From Apis mellifera (Eukaryota > Arthropoda > Insecta > Hymenoptera > Apidae), in contig NC_037652.1 in assembly GCF_003254395.2 (NCBI RefSeq), forward strand, positions 7,174,001 through 7,238,000: 64,000 bases of DNA, in the 5' to 3' direction. How positions within the stretch are numbered: position 1 is the stretch's first letter; the number at the start of each line of letters is the position of its first letter. Under the pieces are notes generated by a model. It was given only the letters and a program-made list of their open reading frames with translations. It ran no database searches and was not told the origin of the DNA. This document shows, in pieces, positions 23,192-38,100 of the stretch. The position numbers and the translations under genes are program-made.

Positions 23192-26100
23192 ATGTTGAGT
23201 GATATCTGGTGCTTGAATTCGCGATGTACCGTCGGTGGTGTGACGGTGCAGTGCAAATTAGTGCTAGTTTTGGTGCTACTCGCGATCCTGCCTGATGTAC
23301 ACACCGAGAATCATGGTAAGTCATTAAGTGTTTCTTCGTGTTTGCCAAAGAAAAGATCAAACTGAATAATTATTGCCTATCTTTCGAGACATTTTTCAAT
23401 AACGCAATTATTCCAAATTTCTTTCGCGACTTTGTTCGTTTGTTGTTCGAGAAATACATTGTCACGTTTTTTTTCAAATCCATCATGAAATTTTATAAAT
23501 ATTTAATAATTAATTTTTATCGTATATTATTGTAAATTGTTTATTATGATTTTTTTCTGTCATTCGTATATACCATCCAATCCGATTGGCTGTCTTTACA
23601 AAAGTACAATATATGCACTTTGTATATACCTTGTATACATAGATATACTTAGCTATATTAAAGTTAAAGTTATATCGTTCAGATATACACATTTCATTGC
23701 GGTGAATACATTTCCCCACTCGTATTGTCGAGACAAAAGCTATCGGTTAATACTAATAAAACTAATACTATAAAATAAGAAAGTTAAAAGTTTAATTTAT
23801 TATTTAGATGCAATTAATGGGGAAATTTGCATAAATATAATACATGTGTATATAGCAATGAAGTATATAACAGTAAGCTTTCGACTGGCCAAACAATGCA
23901 AACCTCACTAATGCGAATATAGTCTATTTTAATGCATACATTAACCTTTGCACATCACTCGACATTTCTCTGACAAAAGGCAATAAAAGTAACTGAATAT
24001 CTACGCTTGTTTTATCGAAATGAATGTTTAACGTTAAAAACAAAGAAACATAGAAAATTATAGCGGTCAGAAATTTATCTTCGTCGCGTTTTCGAATAGA
24101 AATGGGGTGAGGGACGAATCAGAATCGATGAAGATTTACGAACAAACTATAGGCTTGAACAGATAATACGATCTTATCGATAATTTACAAAAAATCTATA
24201 TGAAATCTATATCAGGATGAGAAGTGTATAATGAGAAACGATATTAGATCTGTGCACACTTAATACATATATACTTAACCTTTAATGCTTTTTTTAATCT
24301 ATCGACTTTTTTTTTTTTCTAAAAAATTTAATTTTCGAACGGCAGTTGATTGGTAAAAAATAGAATAAATTTTTCTAAAGTTGAATCAACATTTCGTTAA
24401 ATATTACGCGTTACGTTAGAAACGGAACAATTAGAAACAATTAGAAACAAAAACTAACGCTGTACAAAAGAATATGCAAATGGCTGACTCGTTGCAACAC
24501 ATTGTTTCCACAAATTATAAACTCATATTGCATCTGCGAATATAATACATATATAACGTTAACGAATTCATCAAGTTTCTCCGATTCTGGTTTCTTAGTA
24601 AAACTATGCACATTTCTCGCGTTAACATCTCCTAAATACAAGCGGCACAGATACGGGCTCTAAGAAGGAGAGGAAGAAAGTAACAACGGCTTAATTATTC
24701 GCGGAGGCGCACAATCTCGCGTCGCGTATTCGTTATTTTCTCGTCCTTCTTGGAACACTCGCCAGTCCGTGAAGGTACTCGTCGAAAGTCCTTGAAAGAG
24801 CCTATAGTTGGTCGGCTCATCCGCCGCTATGGATTTCGCGCAACGACGACAATTATCCACGAAACAATACGTTTATCGACGTCGCGTTGCGCAAACGATA
24901 GGAATCGTAACTTTGCTCCTATCGTTTTTGCCGCTCGTTCCATTTCATTTTCCACGAAAAAAGTTTATTCGGAAAAGAAGAGTATATTTTTCTTTATTTT
25001 TATTAAATTAAAGATCGAACATATTTATCGAATTTCATCGAGAGAAGGCAATTACGTTGCTTAAATTGCATTAATCGCTAGAACGAATTCAACAATTAAC
25101 TTTTAAATTCTATCGAAGGAAAAGTTAATAAAGAGAGAAAGCAGTTGCAAGTAGACAGATGTTTGCTACTTCCGTCACGTTCGTACGATTCGTGATTCAT
25201 CGGAGGAGTCGATCTCTAATATACATTCAAAACGAGCTAATCATTTACTTCTAATCGATGATTAATCCATCCTTCTCGGAGGCGTCGACGTGGTCGAGTG
25301 GTCTTCGAGTCGATAGGACTTCGAGTTGATAATACGTATATATTTACGCGCATATTTATTCGTTCGATAGACCATCTAGGAAATTCGCGATATTTTTTCT
25401 ATTACATCGTTATCTTGGAGATCTCAAATTCACTGCACAAAGTAGCTCCTCCTTTGAGTTACGTCAACATAATTATATTTTTTACATTTTTTCTTTAAAT
25501 GCATCGCGCATACTATTTCTCAAATATTCATTTTTCGTGTCACTTTCTCATTCAAATATCTCATTTACAAATCAAACGATTCGTTATTTTCTCTCTCTAT
25601 CCGTTTTTATTCGACGAGATATCGAGCAAAAGTTTGTAAGAATACGTTCGAGAAGTTGACTCGCGTTCGAAAAGAAAGTTAGGTTAGGTCCGATTGGAAG
25701 ACACGCGACAGTGAGAGGTTAACCGAAACGGACGGTTGGTAGGAGCGTAACGGTATAGCCGTGTTCGTAAGCGAAAATGATTCACGGATAGAAGCGTTCT
25801 ATATTTACACGGAACGAGTTAAAGCAATTTCCATCGGTCTCGATCGGTAATAGAACGAGGTTGGAAACGGCGCGACGGTTCGTTAAGTGGTCGACTCGTA
25901 ATTATAAGCGGCGTCTAACGGGGGAAGGTCGAATTCACTACGAGCTACTTCCGTTTATCGATGACTCGGTCGGCTCCGGCCGAATTTACGACTGTCTCGC
26001 AACACTCGCTCGCGTACAAATTCGACTGTCGAACGTTTCTCGCGTATGCCGCTCGTGGCGTTTCCTGTTCTCGTGCCGACCGATATCGAGATCCATACCG

Positions 26101-29100
26101 GTTTACACCCGTGTCAGAGTTATCATCGGTGTCGATTAAACGTCGCGCAAAACTCGGTGCAGGCCTGTACGTCTAACCGTAGAGACACGTGTTTCCACCT
26201 CGTTATATGCATATACGGAGAAAGAAATCTTTGGCGCACGTGTTCCTTCCTCCGCGATTGAAAGGACAAACGACACACGGGAACGTGTTATAACGTCGAA
26301 AGGTCCCCGATTGTTCTTTTGTCGCGTTGCCACGTGTTCCTTGATTCACGAGGAGACAATAATTAAGAAAGAGCGATTCGATTTAAATGGATTTAGGAAA
26401 TCTTATCTGGGTTTTTTTTTTTTTTCATCAAGATAAAAATTCATTCACATTTTTATCCGATTATCCGACAAATTAACTCTCGAATGCCATTAACTCGTAT
26501 CGCCGTAGAAAGTTAACAGGAATTGTCGCTTCGTTTATATTCGATTGTTTGCGCTCGATGAATAATTCGTTTATTCCCCGCAATCGTAGAGGGAAACACA
26601 TTGGGAAAGGGCATTGTTAATCGATCAAGCATCGGCGAACGCGAAAATCGTGAACAAATAGGAAAACAATGACCGAATCTCTACGCCCATTAATAATTAA
26701 TCAGATATACTTCGTCCAAGGTAAAATTCATATTTTCCATCCAGCTTTATACATATATATAGAAAACGGATTCGCCGATCCATGACACTCGAATTGAAAA
26801 TAATAATAAAGTTTACCCGATTTTCACTTTACCGTGAAATTTCATCTAATTCTTCTACTGGAAACGATTAAATCGAACTTGACTTGCGATTGAAAACCAA
26901 GCCTCCTCTTTCGTAAAGCTTGAGAACAAAATTCTTGAAGGAAAGTTTTTTAGTTTCGGATTCCCAATCTTTCTTTACCGCAGTCTTTAATTCCTCTTGG
27001 AAAATTCGAAATCGATCTAACGTGTTGTTAAATTGTTTGGCGTTTCGAGTCCCGATCGAAGATCGAGTTGGGACGAAATACATTGCACGGCGATTCGTTG
27101 GACAGGGGGGAGGGGGGGTGATCGACGATTTTCATTTGCACGAGGCTTGATTAAACGTTGCCCGGGGCGACTGTGACGGGGCAACAATGCGACTGCGAGA
27201 AAGGCAATGGAACCTCGCCGCGCCACTTTACATTCTTCTTCATTGTCTGCGCGTTAAAACGAGCCGCCGCCGCCGCCGCCGCCGACGCGTCGAGATCGGG
27301 CAAGGAAAAAAGTGTCGCGGTGTCCCGACGAGGGTGCGCGACACCCCTTCGCCCCCGAGAAAAAACGCGCTTTCACGGAAAAAAAATCACTTTCTTTTTT
27401 TTTTTTTTTTACAAAAGTTCACGCTAAAATTTCGCATAACCCGACGAGAAATTTCGACCGACTTGTTATTCGGTGATTATTCATTCGTATCTGATATGAG
27501 ATGCAATTTTTTGACAAAAGTAAGGAGAAAAACGATCGTGGAGAATTTTTAGTTTCGTCAAGCAAACAAATCTTTTAACGATCTACGGTTTAAATAAACT
27601 TTGCCAGATTTCTAAATAAAACGCGCCAAGTTTCAATTTTTTCCTTGAAGCTGCTAACAAGAAACTTTTTCCCCTCTTTTTTTTTTTTAAAGAAATCCGT
27701 AACGAGAATCGATGTTCTGCGAAAAGCCGATTTAATTAGCCCCGGCCGAAATCGTAGATTTTTTTTTACAAACTTCGATATCCCTAAGAAGATTAACGAG
27801 CTTGGAGAGGAGAGTTTTTTTGACGAGCAGATTTGGTCAATGGACCGAACCAGGAGGTGGCAATTAATGCGAACGAAAGATTGATCTGCTGAACACAATT
27901 TCGACCTCGCAGCATCAATTTTTTCCCCTTATCGATTCATCATCGCGTTTATCACGGATTATTTTAGTTTTGCGCTTTTGAACCAAGGTGAACGCTTATC
28001 AGGTGATAATTGCGATAAGAAACTCTTGTTGTTCTGAGGGACGTTTCACAATTTTTTGGCGAGGGAGGGATGGCGGAAATTGAGATGTTGACGATCGTAG
28101 GAAATCTCAATTGCTAGGCGAGGATTTAAAGTGGCGTAGGGGCGGGCGTAGGAAACGCGAGCCGTTAAGGCAGGGCTTAGCAACGGGTCAAGAGCGTTAA
28201 GCTCTCAATGAGGACGAGGATCGAGGCGACGAAGAGACTCGTGCCACGTGTGGGCAGAATTTTATAAACGATACGTGCCGGCCGTGGGCGAGGAGTCGTA
28301 CCAGCCGACGCATCGTCCGCAACATCCGCAGATTATGACGATTTCAGTTTGTTTCGCAAACAGCCTCTCCTCGATCTTTTCAAGAAATTTGCAAAAATTC
28401 GAATTGGAATAAAAAGAAGAAAGAAAGATTCGTTTCTTTTCTCTTTTTTCGCTCAAATCGTGTCACGGCTCGCTCGATCCGCGGATAATGAAAGTTTCAT
28501 CGATCGACCTTCGAGTCTCCGCCAATGGCCAGTCCTAGATTCCTTCGCAATGTCGCCAATGTCGCACAATTCATTTCGAAGGGAAAGGGAAAACATTTCG
28601 ATCCATTCAGGACGCTCCTCCTCCTCCGATCATATTCTTTTCTCGAACAATTCGCTTTACGATTCCAGACTTGGAAAATCTGGGATAAATATACGAAAAA
28701 AGTAAAGGAGCCTTTACCGGGGAAATTTAACAATTGAATTTTCTCTCGTTTTCGGGAGAATCGTGGGTTAATCCCGTGCTAAAGCGTTGTTCCATACGTA
28801 ACAGAGGGACGTTTACTACGAGAGAGACGATCGTAAAGCTTTTCTCCGGTGGAGCGTAGCGCGGACTAAAATAAAAGTCCAGCTGTGGCATATGGGCGCC
28901 ACTATCACCGTTTAAATTACCATCGTTCCCTCTTCCACCCCTTCCTCGCGCTCGCTTATTGCTTTTCCCGAATTTTCGTGCGTCCAATGCATTATAGTTA
29001 CGTTTATAGTATTCGAAATTTCCAAAGAAGTGAAAGAAAGAGGAAAAAAATTAAAATAGTCCGTCGTTTTTGTTATTTTTCTTCCTTTCTATCTTTGAGA

Positions 29101-32100
29101 GAAAACGAGAGATTTTTTTGAAATTTTATCGTAAATTTTTTCGTTTCAGATAATAGGTCGGATTCGTGACCTAGCCATCGCATGATTTCAGTCTCATTCG
29201 CACAATCGCAAGCTGGATCATCGATGAGTAATTATCGAATAGAATAGGAAGAATTTAGATAAGGAATCATTGTTTAGGATTAATTGATTAATTCTGTGTA
29301 TGCTCTGCGATTATCATAAATGTTTATTAATAAATTAGAAAAAGATGTATCATCGATGGATGAGTAATCGAATAGAATTTAGAGATTAGGATTATTGATA
29401 TTTCGTAATTATAAATATTTATTAGTAAATTAGAAAAAGATGTATCATCGGTGGATGAGTAATCGTCGAATAGAAAGAATTTAGGTAAGCAATTATTGGA
29501 TCATTCATATTCCCGCGTTCCATAATTATCACACATATTTATTAATAAATTAAAGAAAGATGCATCATCGAGTAACTGTCGAATAGAAAGGATTTTGAAT
29601 CCTGTATAATTATCACAAATATTATATTTAGAGAAAGGCGATATTTTACGAGAGAGAGACATATTACGTAGGTAACGAAAAATGCCGGAGCAATTTTAAA
29701 TCCAGTCAAAACTCGACAACACCGCGATCAAAATGCAATTCACGCTGAGCATAGTGTTCAGAAACTTACCGTTAATTGCGCCCTCTCGATCGCGCATCAT
29801 TTGGAAATGGCAACAGTGCACGATTAACCGGTGTTATCGCCGCGATGTGTTCGAACAGCGGCGCGAAAAGCGTTTTCTTCTTTTGTAAAAGGGAAGCAAG
29901 AGTGGGGGGGAGACGTTGACGTTGCGACAACGCTGGCCGGGCGGCCAATCATCGAATTCCCCTTAGCCGTGCGCCGCGTTCATTGTACACACTTCCGACT
30001 CTCATTGAAGCCGGGGCTATTTCCGCCCAGCCTTTCCAAACACGCCGACCATTGGAACGAAATTATGCGACGCGTGCCAGCGGTCGGCCATATGCTCACG
30101 AATTAAGGGGCCTTGAACCAACCTCCGTGAAAGGAAACCTTTTCTCTCCACTTCGATTCCATCTTCCACGGTGATCGCGCGGAGGAGACAATGGCCCCGT
30201 TCGCAAACTCGTCCACTCGTCGTCTCGAGTTTCGACTCGGTTCACGACGACTCGAACCGCTTAATCGCCGCTCCCTACTACCTACGCCTCTTCCAACCCG
30301 ATTGTCACGTAGCGTTACAGATGTTCTCGAACGCGACAACCGTGCACGTCCTTCGACGGCCCGTTATTTCACGCTCCTTGTTACTTGTTGCTCGCTCGGC
30401 CGATCGTGATTCGTCACTGGCCGACCCGTGCGCTCTTCTCTTCTCTTACTCTTTTTCTTTTTCTTTTTTTTTTGTCACGATCCGTGGACCGTTTCCACCA
30501 CACGTTTTCGTCACGTTCGATCGCAGCGATTGGATAAAGGAAAAGTTTTATTCTTCGCAATTAAACACGCGACAAGGAAGACGCAATTTTAAATAATTAT
30601 CTCGATCCAATCCCGCGGCCACGCCTTCCTATTTCCGCTCGATTTCCCGCGTATCCTCCCGAGACTGGTGTCGATTAGTCATCGGTTGTTTGCGAACAGA
30701 TCGTCGCGCGCCAGTTTTCTTCTCGTCCGAAGCGATTCACCGGTCGAATCGGATCAAGCCACCGGAACACGGTCAATCTCGACCAATTATGCAAATCGCC
30801 GTGTTACCGTTAAATTGCATCCGCCGAGCGCGGCATTAACGTCCAGCTTTCCATCCAGAGCGCGAAAATGATAGGAAATCGTGCCGATCTCGTCGGCCTA
30901 CGCCATCCATTTTTTTCTCTCTTCGAGTTGCGAAACTTTAGGCTCGGTTTAGTCCGAGATTCGTCCCGAGAGCAGAAGAGAATCGATTTAAATGAAACAA
31001 GACTGATTATGCGTCTGTCTTTATTCTGCCTTTGTCAATCCGTTATTAAAATTTGAATCAAAGTAGAGGTAGATAAAATTCCATTCGTATGTGTTTAGTT
31101 ACAATAGATATTCCGATTTTATCGATGCATCCGTTTTAAAAATTTGACTCCAGATGGAAATGGAATATCATTCGAACGTGTTTGCACAACGTATTATTCT
31201 GATTATATATAAGATCAATTTTTTATTCTATCGTCGATCGATTCGTTAATTTTCGAAATTTGAAGTGAAGATAAAATTCCATTCGTATGTTTAGTTACAA
31301 TAGATTATACGTAAGATTTTTGAGTCTATCTTTATTCCGATTTTATCGATGCATCCGTTTTAAAAATTTGACTCCAGATGGAAATGGAATATCATTCGAA
31401 CGTATTTACACAACGTATTATTCTGATTATATATAAGATCAATTTTTTATTCTATCGTCGATCGATTCGTTAATTTTCGAAATTTGAAGTGGAGATGAAA
31501 TTCCATTCGTATGTTTAGTTATAATAGATTATGCGTAAGATTTTTGAGTCTGTCTTTATTCTGATTTTATCGATGCATCCGTTTTAAAAATTTGACTCGA
31601 GATGGAAATGGAATATCATTCATCATCAACAATAATACGTGTTTATACAATGTATTATTCTGATTATATATAAAACCAATTTTTTATTCTATCGTCGATC
31701 GATTCGTTAATTTTCGAAATTTGAAGTGGAGATAAAATTCCATTCGTGCATGTTTACACAACAGATTCTGATTATTCGTAAGATCAATTTTTGAGTCTAT
31801 CCTTATTCCGATTTTATCGAATGCATTAAAAAGTTTGACTCGAGGTAAGAATAAACGGAATTCATTCGTGTTTACACGATAAATTATTCTGATTACACGA
31901 AGATAAGACGAATTTTGAGTCCATCTTTTATTCTATCGTCGATCGATTCGTTAATTTCGAAAATTTGAAGTAGAGATAAATAAATAGAATTCCGTTTCGT
32001 GCGTAGATTCGAAAGGAGAAAATTGTTACGCGGATAATAGAAACTGAATTAAAGTTCGGGTGGGATCATGGCACTAATTTGGTTGAACGCGGTAGCTGCA

Positions 32101-35100
32101 TTCTCGCAATCTTCTCTCTCCCGCCACGTCCCTCATCTCAACATCGTTATTTTCAATCCTTGTATTCCGGAACTTGTACCGGATGTCCGATGTCTCGAGA
32201 AATTTCTCGGAAATATTCCTCTTAATTACATATTCCTCTTCCTCCCTTCTTCTTCTTCTTCTTCTTCTTCTTTTTCTTTTTCCTTCCTTTTTTTTTCCCT
32301 CCATCAACGCGTGACTAAAGGTACAATAAGCGTCACGTTGCGTGAATCATCGCGCGAGAGGTCACGTTCTTTCTTCCGAGAATCGTTTCAACGGCTCGAA
32401 TACACCGAATGGAACGTGTGACAGGAGAGAAGAAGGAAGAAGAACCAGAAGGAGTATATATATTCGTCACTTTTTCGAAAAGAGACATTCGAAGAGAGAA
32501 AAGAAAAGGTGGATCGATCGAGACCTTAGCCTTCGATCGATCCTCGACCGGGATCGTCTCTCGGTTTCTCGATCGCGGCAGGGCGTGGCGAAGGCTGGGC
32601 GGAAAGGTTGGCGAGATCCGAATCTATTCTCAGCTTAACAATGGATCGCATTCTTAAGCCTGCTAGACCGCCGGTCTGCCACCGCATCTTGGAAACCGCG
32701 ATACTCCCAACTTGGTCGCATTCCTCTCTAGCGCAACGTTTCAACGCCACAAATCTAATCTAGTCCCACGTCCTTTTCGTTCTTCCATGTTTGATTAACA
32801 CGCGAAATGTCGTTCAGGCCACGCGCGCCGCTGTATCGAGCGTGCTTCTCTATCGATATTTTCGTAGTGCTGATGGTTGGAAGAATCGATCTCGCATCAT
32901 TTGCATTCGCAATAGAAATATCGATAATAGTAATTGTATCGACGATAGTTTCTTGTGCTAATAGAATTAGAAAAGGGATCAAATAGTATCGAAAACTTGA
33001 TATTCAATTTATTTGTAAATGCTTTAATAGTTTACAAAATTGGAACAAAAAAAATAGAAGATTTTAGAGAATTAGCTGCATAGTTATTAGAATTGTCTGA
33101 AAATATAATAAAATCTTGTCGTTCCTTCAACGAAGTCAACACAATATCGCCGTTCGGAAAAATAATTCTAGTATGAGTGTTAGATGTGCATATAAATTAT
33201 GTTATTTATTCAGATAAAAGACGACAAACGGACTCATCAAACGCAGGAAGGAATTTAAAAAAGATGACAACTTTTTGTTCAAATTGTTCGGATCAACTTC
33301 AGCTTTGTATAGAATTAAAATTTTTGTATAGTTTTAAAATTTTACGTTCAAATTAATTTTTTTAATAAATTATTTAATTATAAAAATAATATAAAATATA
33401 TAATAAATAATTTCATAATTCTAATGTAGTATAAATATTAAATGTGCATGCAAATTACGATAAAAGACAAACAAACTGTCGACGACAACTTTGTATAGAA
33501 TGTTTTAAAATTTTACGTTCAAACTAATTTTCTTAATAAATTATTTAATTATAAAAATAATATATAACAAATAATTTAATAATTCTAATATAAGTGTCAG
33601 ATGTGCATGCAAATTATATTATTTATTCAGATAAAAAATGACAAAGGAATTTAAAAAAGACGATAACTTTTTGTTCAAATTGTCCAGATCAACTTCAGTT
33701 ATAGAATGTTTTAAAATTTCACATTCAAACTAATTTTCTTAATAATATATAATAAATAATTTCATAGTTTTAACATACCTTATGGAATATTTTTCCAAAC
33801 GTCTACAAAGATTCATAAGTAGTCATCCAAATATGACGCGGCAGTCAACGTATTAATTGATTCAATCGATCATGGGTGATTAAACGACTTTTCTCGAATG
33901 AAGAGAAGATGGAAGAAATCGATTAAAATTAATAAAAATCGCGTTAATCGTTAAACAGATTTTGGAATAACGAAAGGACGGGGCAACGGATATCGGCAGT
34001 AGTAAGAATAGTAAGTGGATCATCGAACCTAACCGAATGGAGGTCGATGCATCGCCGTTTCCATGGACCCGCGTAGCTAGACCATCGTTTGTTTGTTTCT
34101 CCTTCCTAGAGTTATTCTAGTCGCGAGGACTAGACGCCCCTCCCCGTGGGGTTGCCGGCCTAAAAACGGATCCAGTGGAACGCCTTTAAATTCGATCTGC
34201 CGACAGAATCATTCACGCCAATCCTTTCGATCTTTCGTCATCCGATCGTTCCTATGTTCCCTCGAATTTTCCCCAGGAATTCGTCGGTAATGTACAGTTA
34301 CTTCCATCCACTACGAAAATAGACCTCTCTTAACAGGATCCCTTTCTAATTCCCTCGTTAAGCCTCGTTCGAGATTAAAAGGCAGCCTTCAGTGGATTTG
34401 GAAAATCGTCGAATCGATCTTCCTTTTCTTTTTCTTGTAAAATAAGTAGCTATTCTTTTTTTTTTCTTTTGTCAAACGTTGAATTTTCGATCCTTTTTTC
34501 CTGGAGGAAACTCTTACCTAGAATTAACGGATTTGCACCTGGACGCCTCCGGTTGAATTGTTCGGCAAACCTGGCCCAGGTTTATTCGTCAAGCCCATCT
34601 GCCGATCGCAATCGTACCGTTCGTTCGCCAGAGAGACGGTTCTCAACTTGTCTCCGCAACGAAAATGTTTTTCTTCTTTTCGTGTTTGGGCCACGTGTCT
34701 TTTTTTTTCCACTGTTTACTAGTCTCGAGTAAATCTATAAATAGACAAGTATGGCGATATATATATATATATATATATTAAACGATACGTAGAATTTGTT
34801 TTCGAAAGATGGAAAATTAAAGAGTTTTTTATTGCAACGCAATATTTTGTATCAATAGAATAATTTAATTATTGGAAACGTTAAATATTTAGCATTTGAC
34901 CGTCCAATTTAAGTTTTAAATTTATATCTGCAGATATGTGTATCGATGAAATTTTGAAAATTTTTATAGAAAAAAAAAAAGAAACCCGATTAAAACGAAC
35001 GTAAAGAATAAACGAGCTACGCCGCTCTCCGATCCGTAATTTTTATGGACGAGGCGAATCTACGTGGTTAATCTACGTGACGTCATCTGAACGTAACTTG

Positions 35101-38100
35101 GCCATCCGTCGGACGAATGCATTATAATGTGAAACAACGTATCGTTCGATAATGACGCCCTCTTCAGTTTCTCTTCTCGGTTAACGAGATACAAAATGGC
35201 GGGGACGAGTGTGGAAAGAGAAGAGAAGAAATCGGATTTGACGATTGTCGTCGATTAATTGGCAATTTGTCGGACGCTTATTGATTTACTTCTCGAGAGA
35301 TCTTCTCGATTCGATTCGACCTCGAATTTTTAAGAAAGAGAAGAACGGCGAAATTCATTCGCGATCGAAACGAAGCCTGTTACCGTTTATTACGCGCCAC
35401 AAATCAGGAAGAACAGTAATTGAATCGCCTCGATATTTCGCTTCTTTATTTCTCTTCGTTCGTCCCATTAACTTCGTCCCGTTTAACTTCGTGAAATCGA
35501 TCCATGCCTGGAAAGTTTTATTTATTTACTTCTTATGAATCGTATGTATATGTATAAAAAAAAAATATGGAATAACTTTGTAGCATTCTCTGAGAATAAC
35601 TCGAGATAAAAGAAAATATTCGTAAGAATAAATCTTTCAATCGAATTATCAAAAGTGTATCTATCGATCTATTCACGATTTAATTCGAAAGAAACGGTAG
35701 AATTTAATAACGTAAATGATAAATTTTATTATAGCCTCTGTACATGAGATTCAACAGTTAGAAGCGAAAAAAGAAGAAAGAGAGAAAAGAGGAAAAAATT
35801 GTAGAAGCGGTAATCGAATCGGCTTTTGTTCGTATTTTTTCAGGGTTGAGCCGCAACAATTTTACTCGATGTTTCGCAACATCGCGCTACAATTATTTAT
35901 TGTTCCATCGTTATCGTAAAAAAACAGCTGCGAATTGGCTCGTTTCCCCGGGATTCCTGCTATCTAGTACTAACCGACCGAAATAATAGCAAGAGGTCGT
36001 GGCTGTACCGTAAAATAGGGAAACGGAGAGGAGTCGGAGTTTTTCTCCAAACTAAATTCCACTTTCTTCCAATTTCTCTTTTTTCGGGAGCAAAGCAGAA
36101 AGGAGTACGTACTATATTCGGTCTAGAGGAGGATCGAGAAAAATTTGACGAATCCGAACAATCGTTGTGGAAACGGAATCGTTTCCTCGTTTCCGATTAA
36201 ACCGGTTTATATTATTTTTGGAAACGAAAGTATGCGCGCGTATGTATTTCGGGAGTGGGAATCTTCGATGAAAACTTGGCAAACAGGAAAATCGTGCCAA
36301 TTTAACTCGAAAGCTACAAAGAAAAAAAAAGAATTTCCAAAATAAAAATCCTCTCTTTCATTCTCGCGTTTATAACGAACGAGAATCTCTCCGATTTTGC
36401 TTTTGTCTCGAAATTTTTTTTCTCTATTAGCGACCGAGCGTTCTGGAACAGTCCGTAATCCTACTTATCGATAGAGCGAAGCGAAATTCGGTGAAACGAG
36501 AGCGAGCCTTTAAAAAAGAGGGGAGGCGGAGATGCGCGACGAGTAGTAGTCGATTTACTAACAGGGGCGCTCGGTTAGGTGCTCGAGACGACGATGACTC
36601 ACGTGTGCCAGGTTCGTTGGCTTCGGCTGACGTTTTATCGACTTTCCATCGGTCGACTCGGTGTGCTGCACGCAGCACGGCGCACGGTTTGTTGTTCCGG
36701 TAATAGAGAGGTATATATACGCGTATATATACGTTTCGGAACGAGAGGTGGTAAGTAATCGACGACTGGCCGAGGGTTTGGGTCTCGTCGTCGATTCCTC
36801 GGGTTTCTCTTAACGGTACACGGATCGCAATAAAACGAGAATAAACCGTGCGAGGTTGAACGGAGACCGGAGACCGACCGAGAGCATCGACGGACGTGTC
36901 GCGTGTGAGATAGGCCAGGCGAAAGAGCGAGAGAGAGAGAGAGAGGGGAATGTAAAATGAGAAGAGGCGCACGATTGTTCTGGCTCGACGATCGCTCGTT
37001 TCGAACACGCTTGTCTAACTAACGATATCTGTATACAACTCCTCCCTCTCTCCTCGCTTCCTGCGATTCAGATTATAGAATTAGTTACTGCTGTTGAAAG
37101 TTGGCGAAGCGATAGAGGGAACAGTTTCGACTTATTAAAATTTCTAATTGCGCCAAGAAGATCGCAAGAAGAGGAAGCACGTTGCAACGTATACGTCCGA
37201 TGGCCATCGTCGGATAGATCCTTGAACCGAGCGAGGGAGGGGGAACAGAGCTTGGAAAGGCTTCGCGCGTTTACTTGTTCGACCGATGTCCAACGGCTTA
37301 CGCGTTGTTCGTCTTACCTGCAAAGGGTATGCTCTATTGCTTGACCTCTTGCGCCAACTTCCCGTTAATCTCGCTAACTCACTCCTTGCTCCCTTGTTTT
37401 CTTTCTTTTCTTTTCCTTTCTTTCTTTTTTTTTTTTTTTTTCGAAACGAAATTTTCCACGCGACTTCCTCCGATTGTCTCGAACGAAGCGCGTACATCGT
37501 CGACGTGATGCGATTTTCACGCACTCGAAGGACTTCTTCTTCTTCTTCTTCTGGCCGTTGATGCGCGTCGTGTCGCGTCACGTACGCGCGCGATAAAAAG
37601 ATGTCGCTTCGCTCGTACAAGGGAACGATCGTAAAGCGATGGACATTTGAATCGACGTCATCGTCATCGTATTATCGAAACGTACTTTGACGTGACGTAT
37701 CGTGGATGGAAAAAAAAAAAAGAAACTTGCCTTGGCGGAGATACTTCGATAAAGGTAATCTCAAGGTTCGTGATCTATTTCTGGAAATTTAACAACATTC
37801 TATCTGCTTCGTTAAAAACTCCTCTCAAGAAGGAATCGAACGCGATAAATTAAGCCGCCCGTGAAATTTCGCGTAGATAAAATAAAATAAAATAAACGGG
37901 GGAGGAAAACTTGAAATTTTCGAAAAATTCTCGAATTGCACGATTTCGAGAGGTTTCTCTCTTCGTTCTCGACGCTATTCGCTGTTTTCTTTCGAATCGA
38001 TCGTCGCGTTATCGTGCAAACGTCACGAGAGACTATTTACGAGAGTATTACGTGTATTACGGACAGTGGAGGATCGTTGAAGGGAGCGTTGGCTGCGCTG

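Noticed and set aside
25270..25340. tRNA-Ser/Leu-like GTGGTCGAGTGGTC words
   Set aside because: There is no matching B-box or acceptor stem at the right distance, so it does not fold as a tRNA.
32068..32421. 117-codon plus-strand frame in ADAM intron 1
   Set aside because: It runs into a TTC repeat (poly-Ser) and has no recognisable domain or consistent splice partners.
36427..37008. 193-codon minus-strand frame in ADAM intron 1
   Set aside because: Biased composition from CpG-rich DNA, no domain, and no partner exons.
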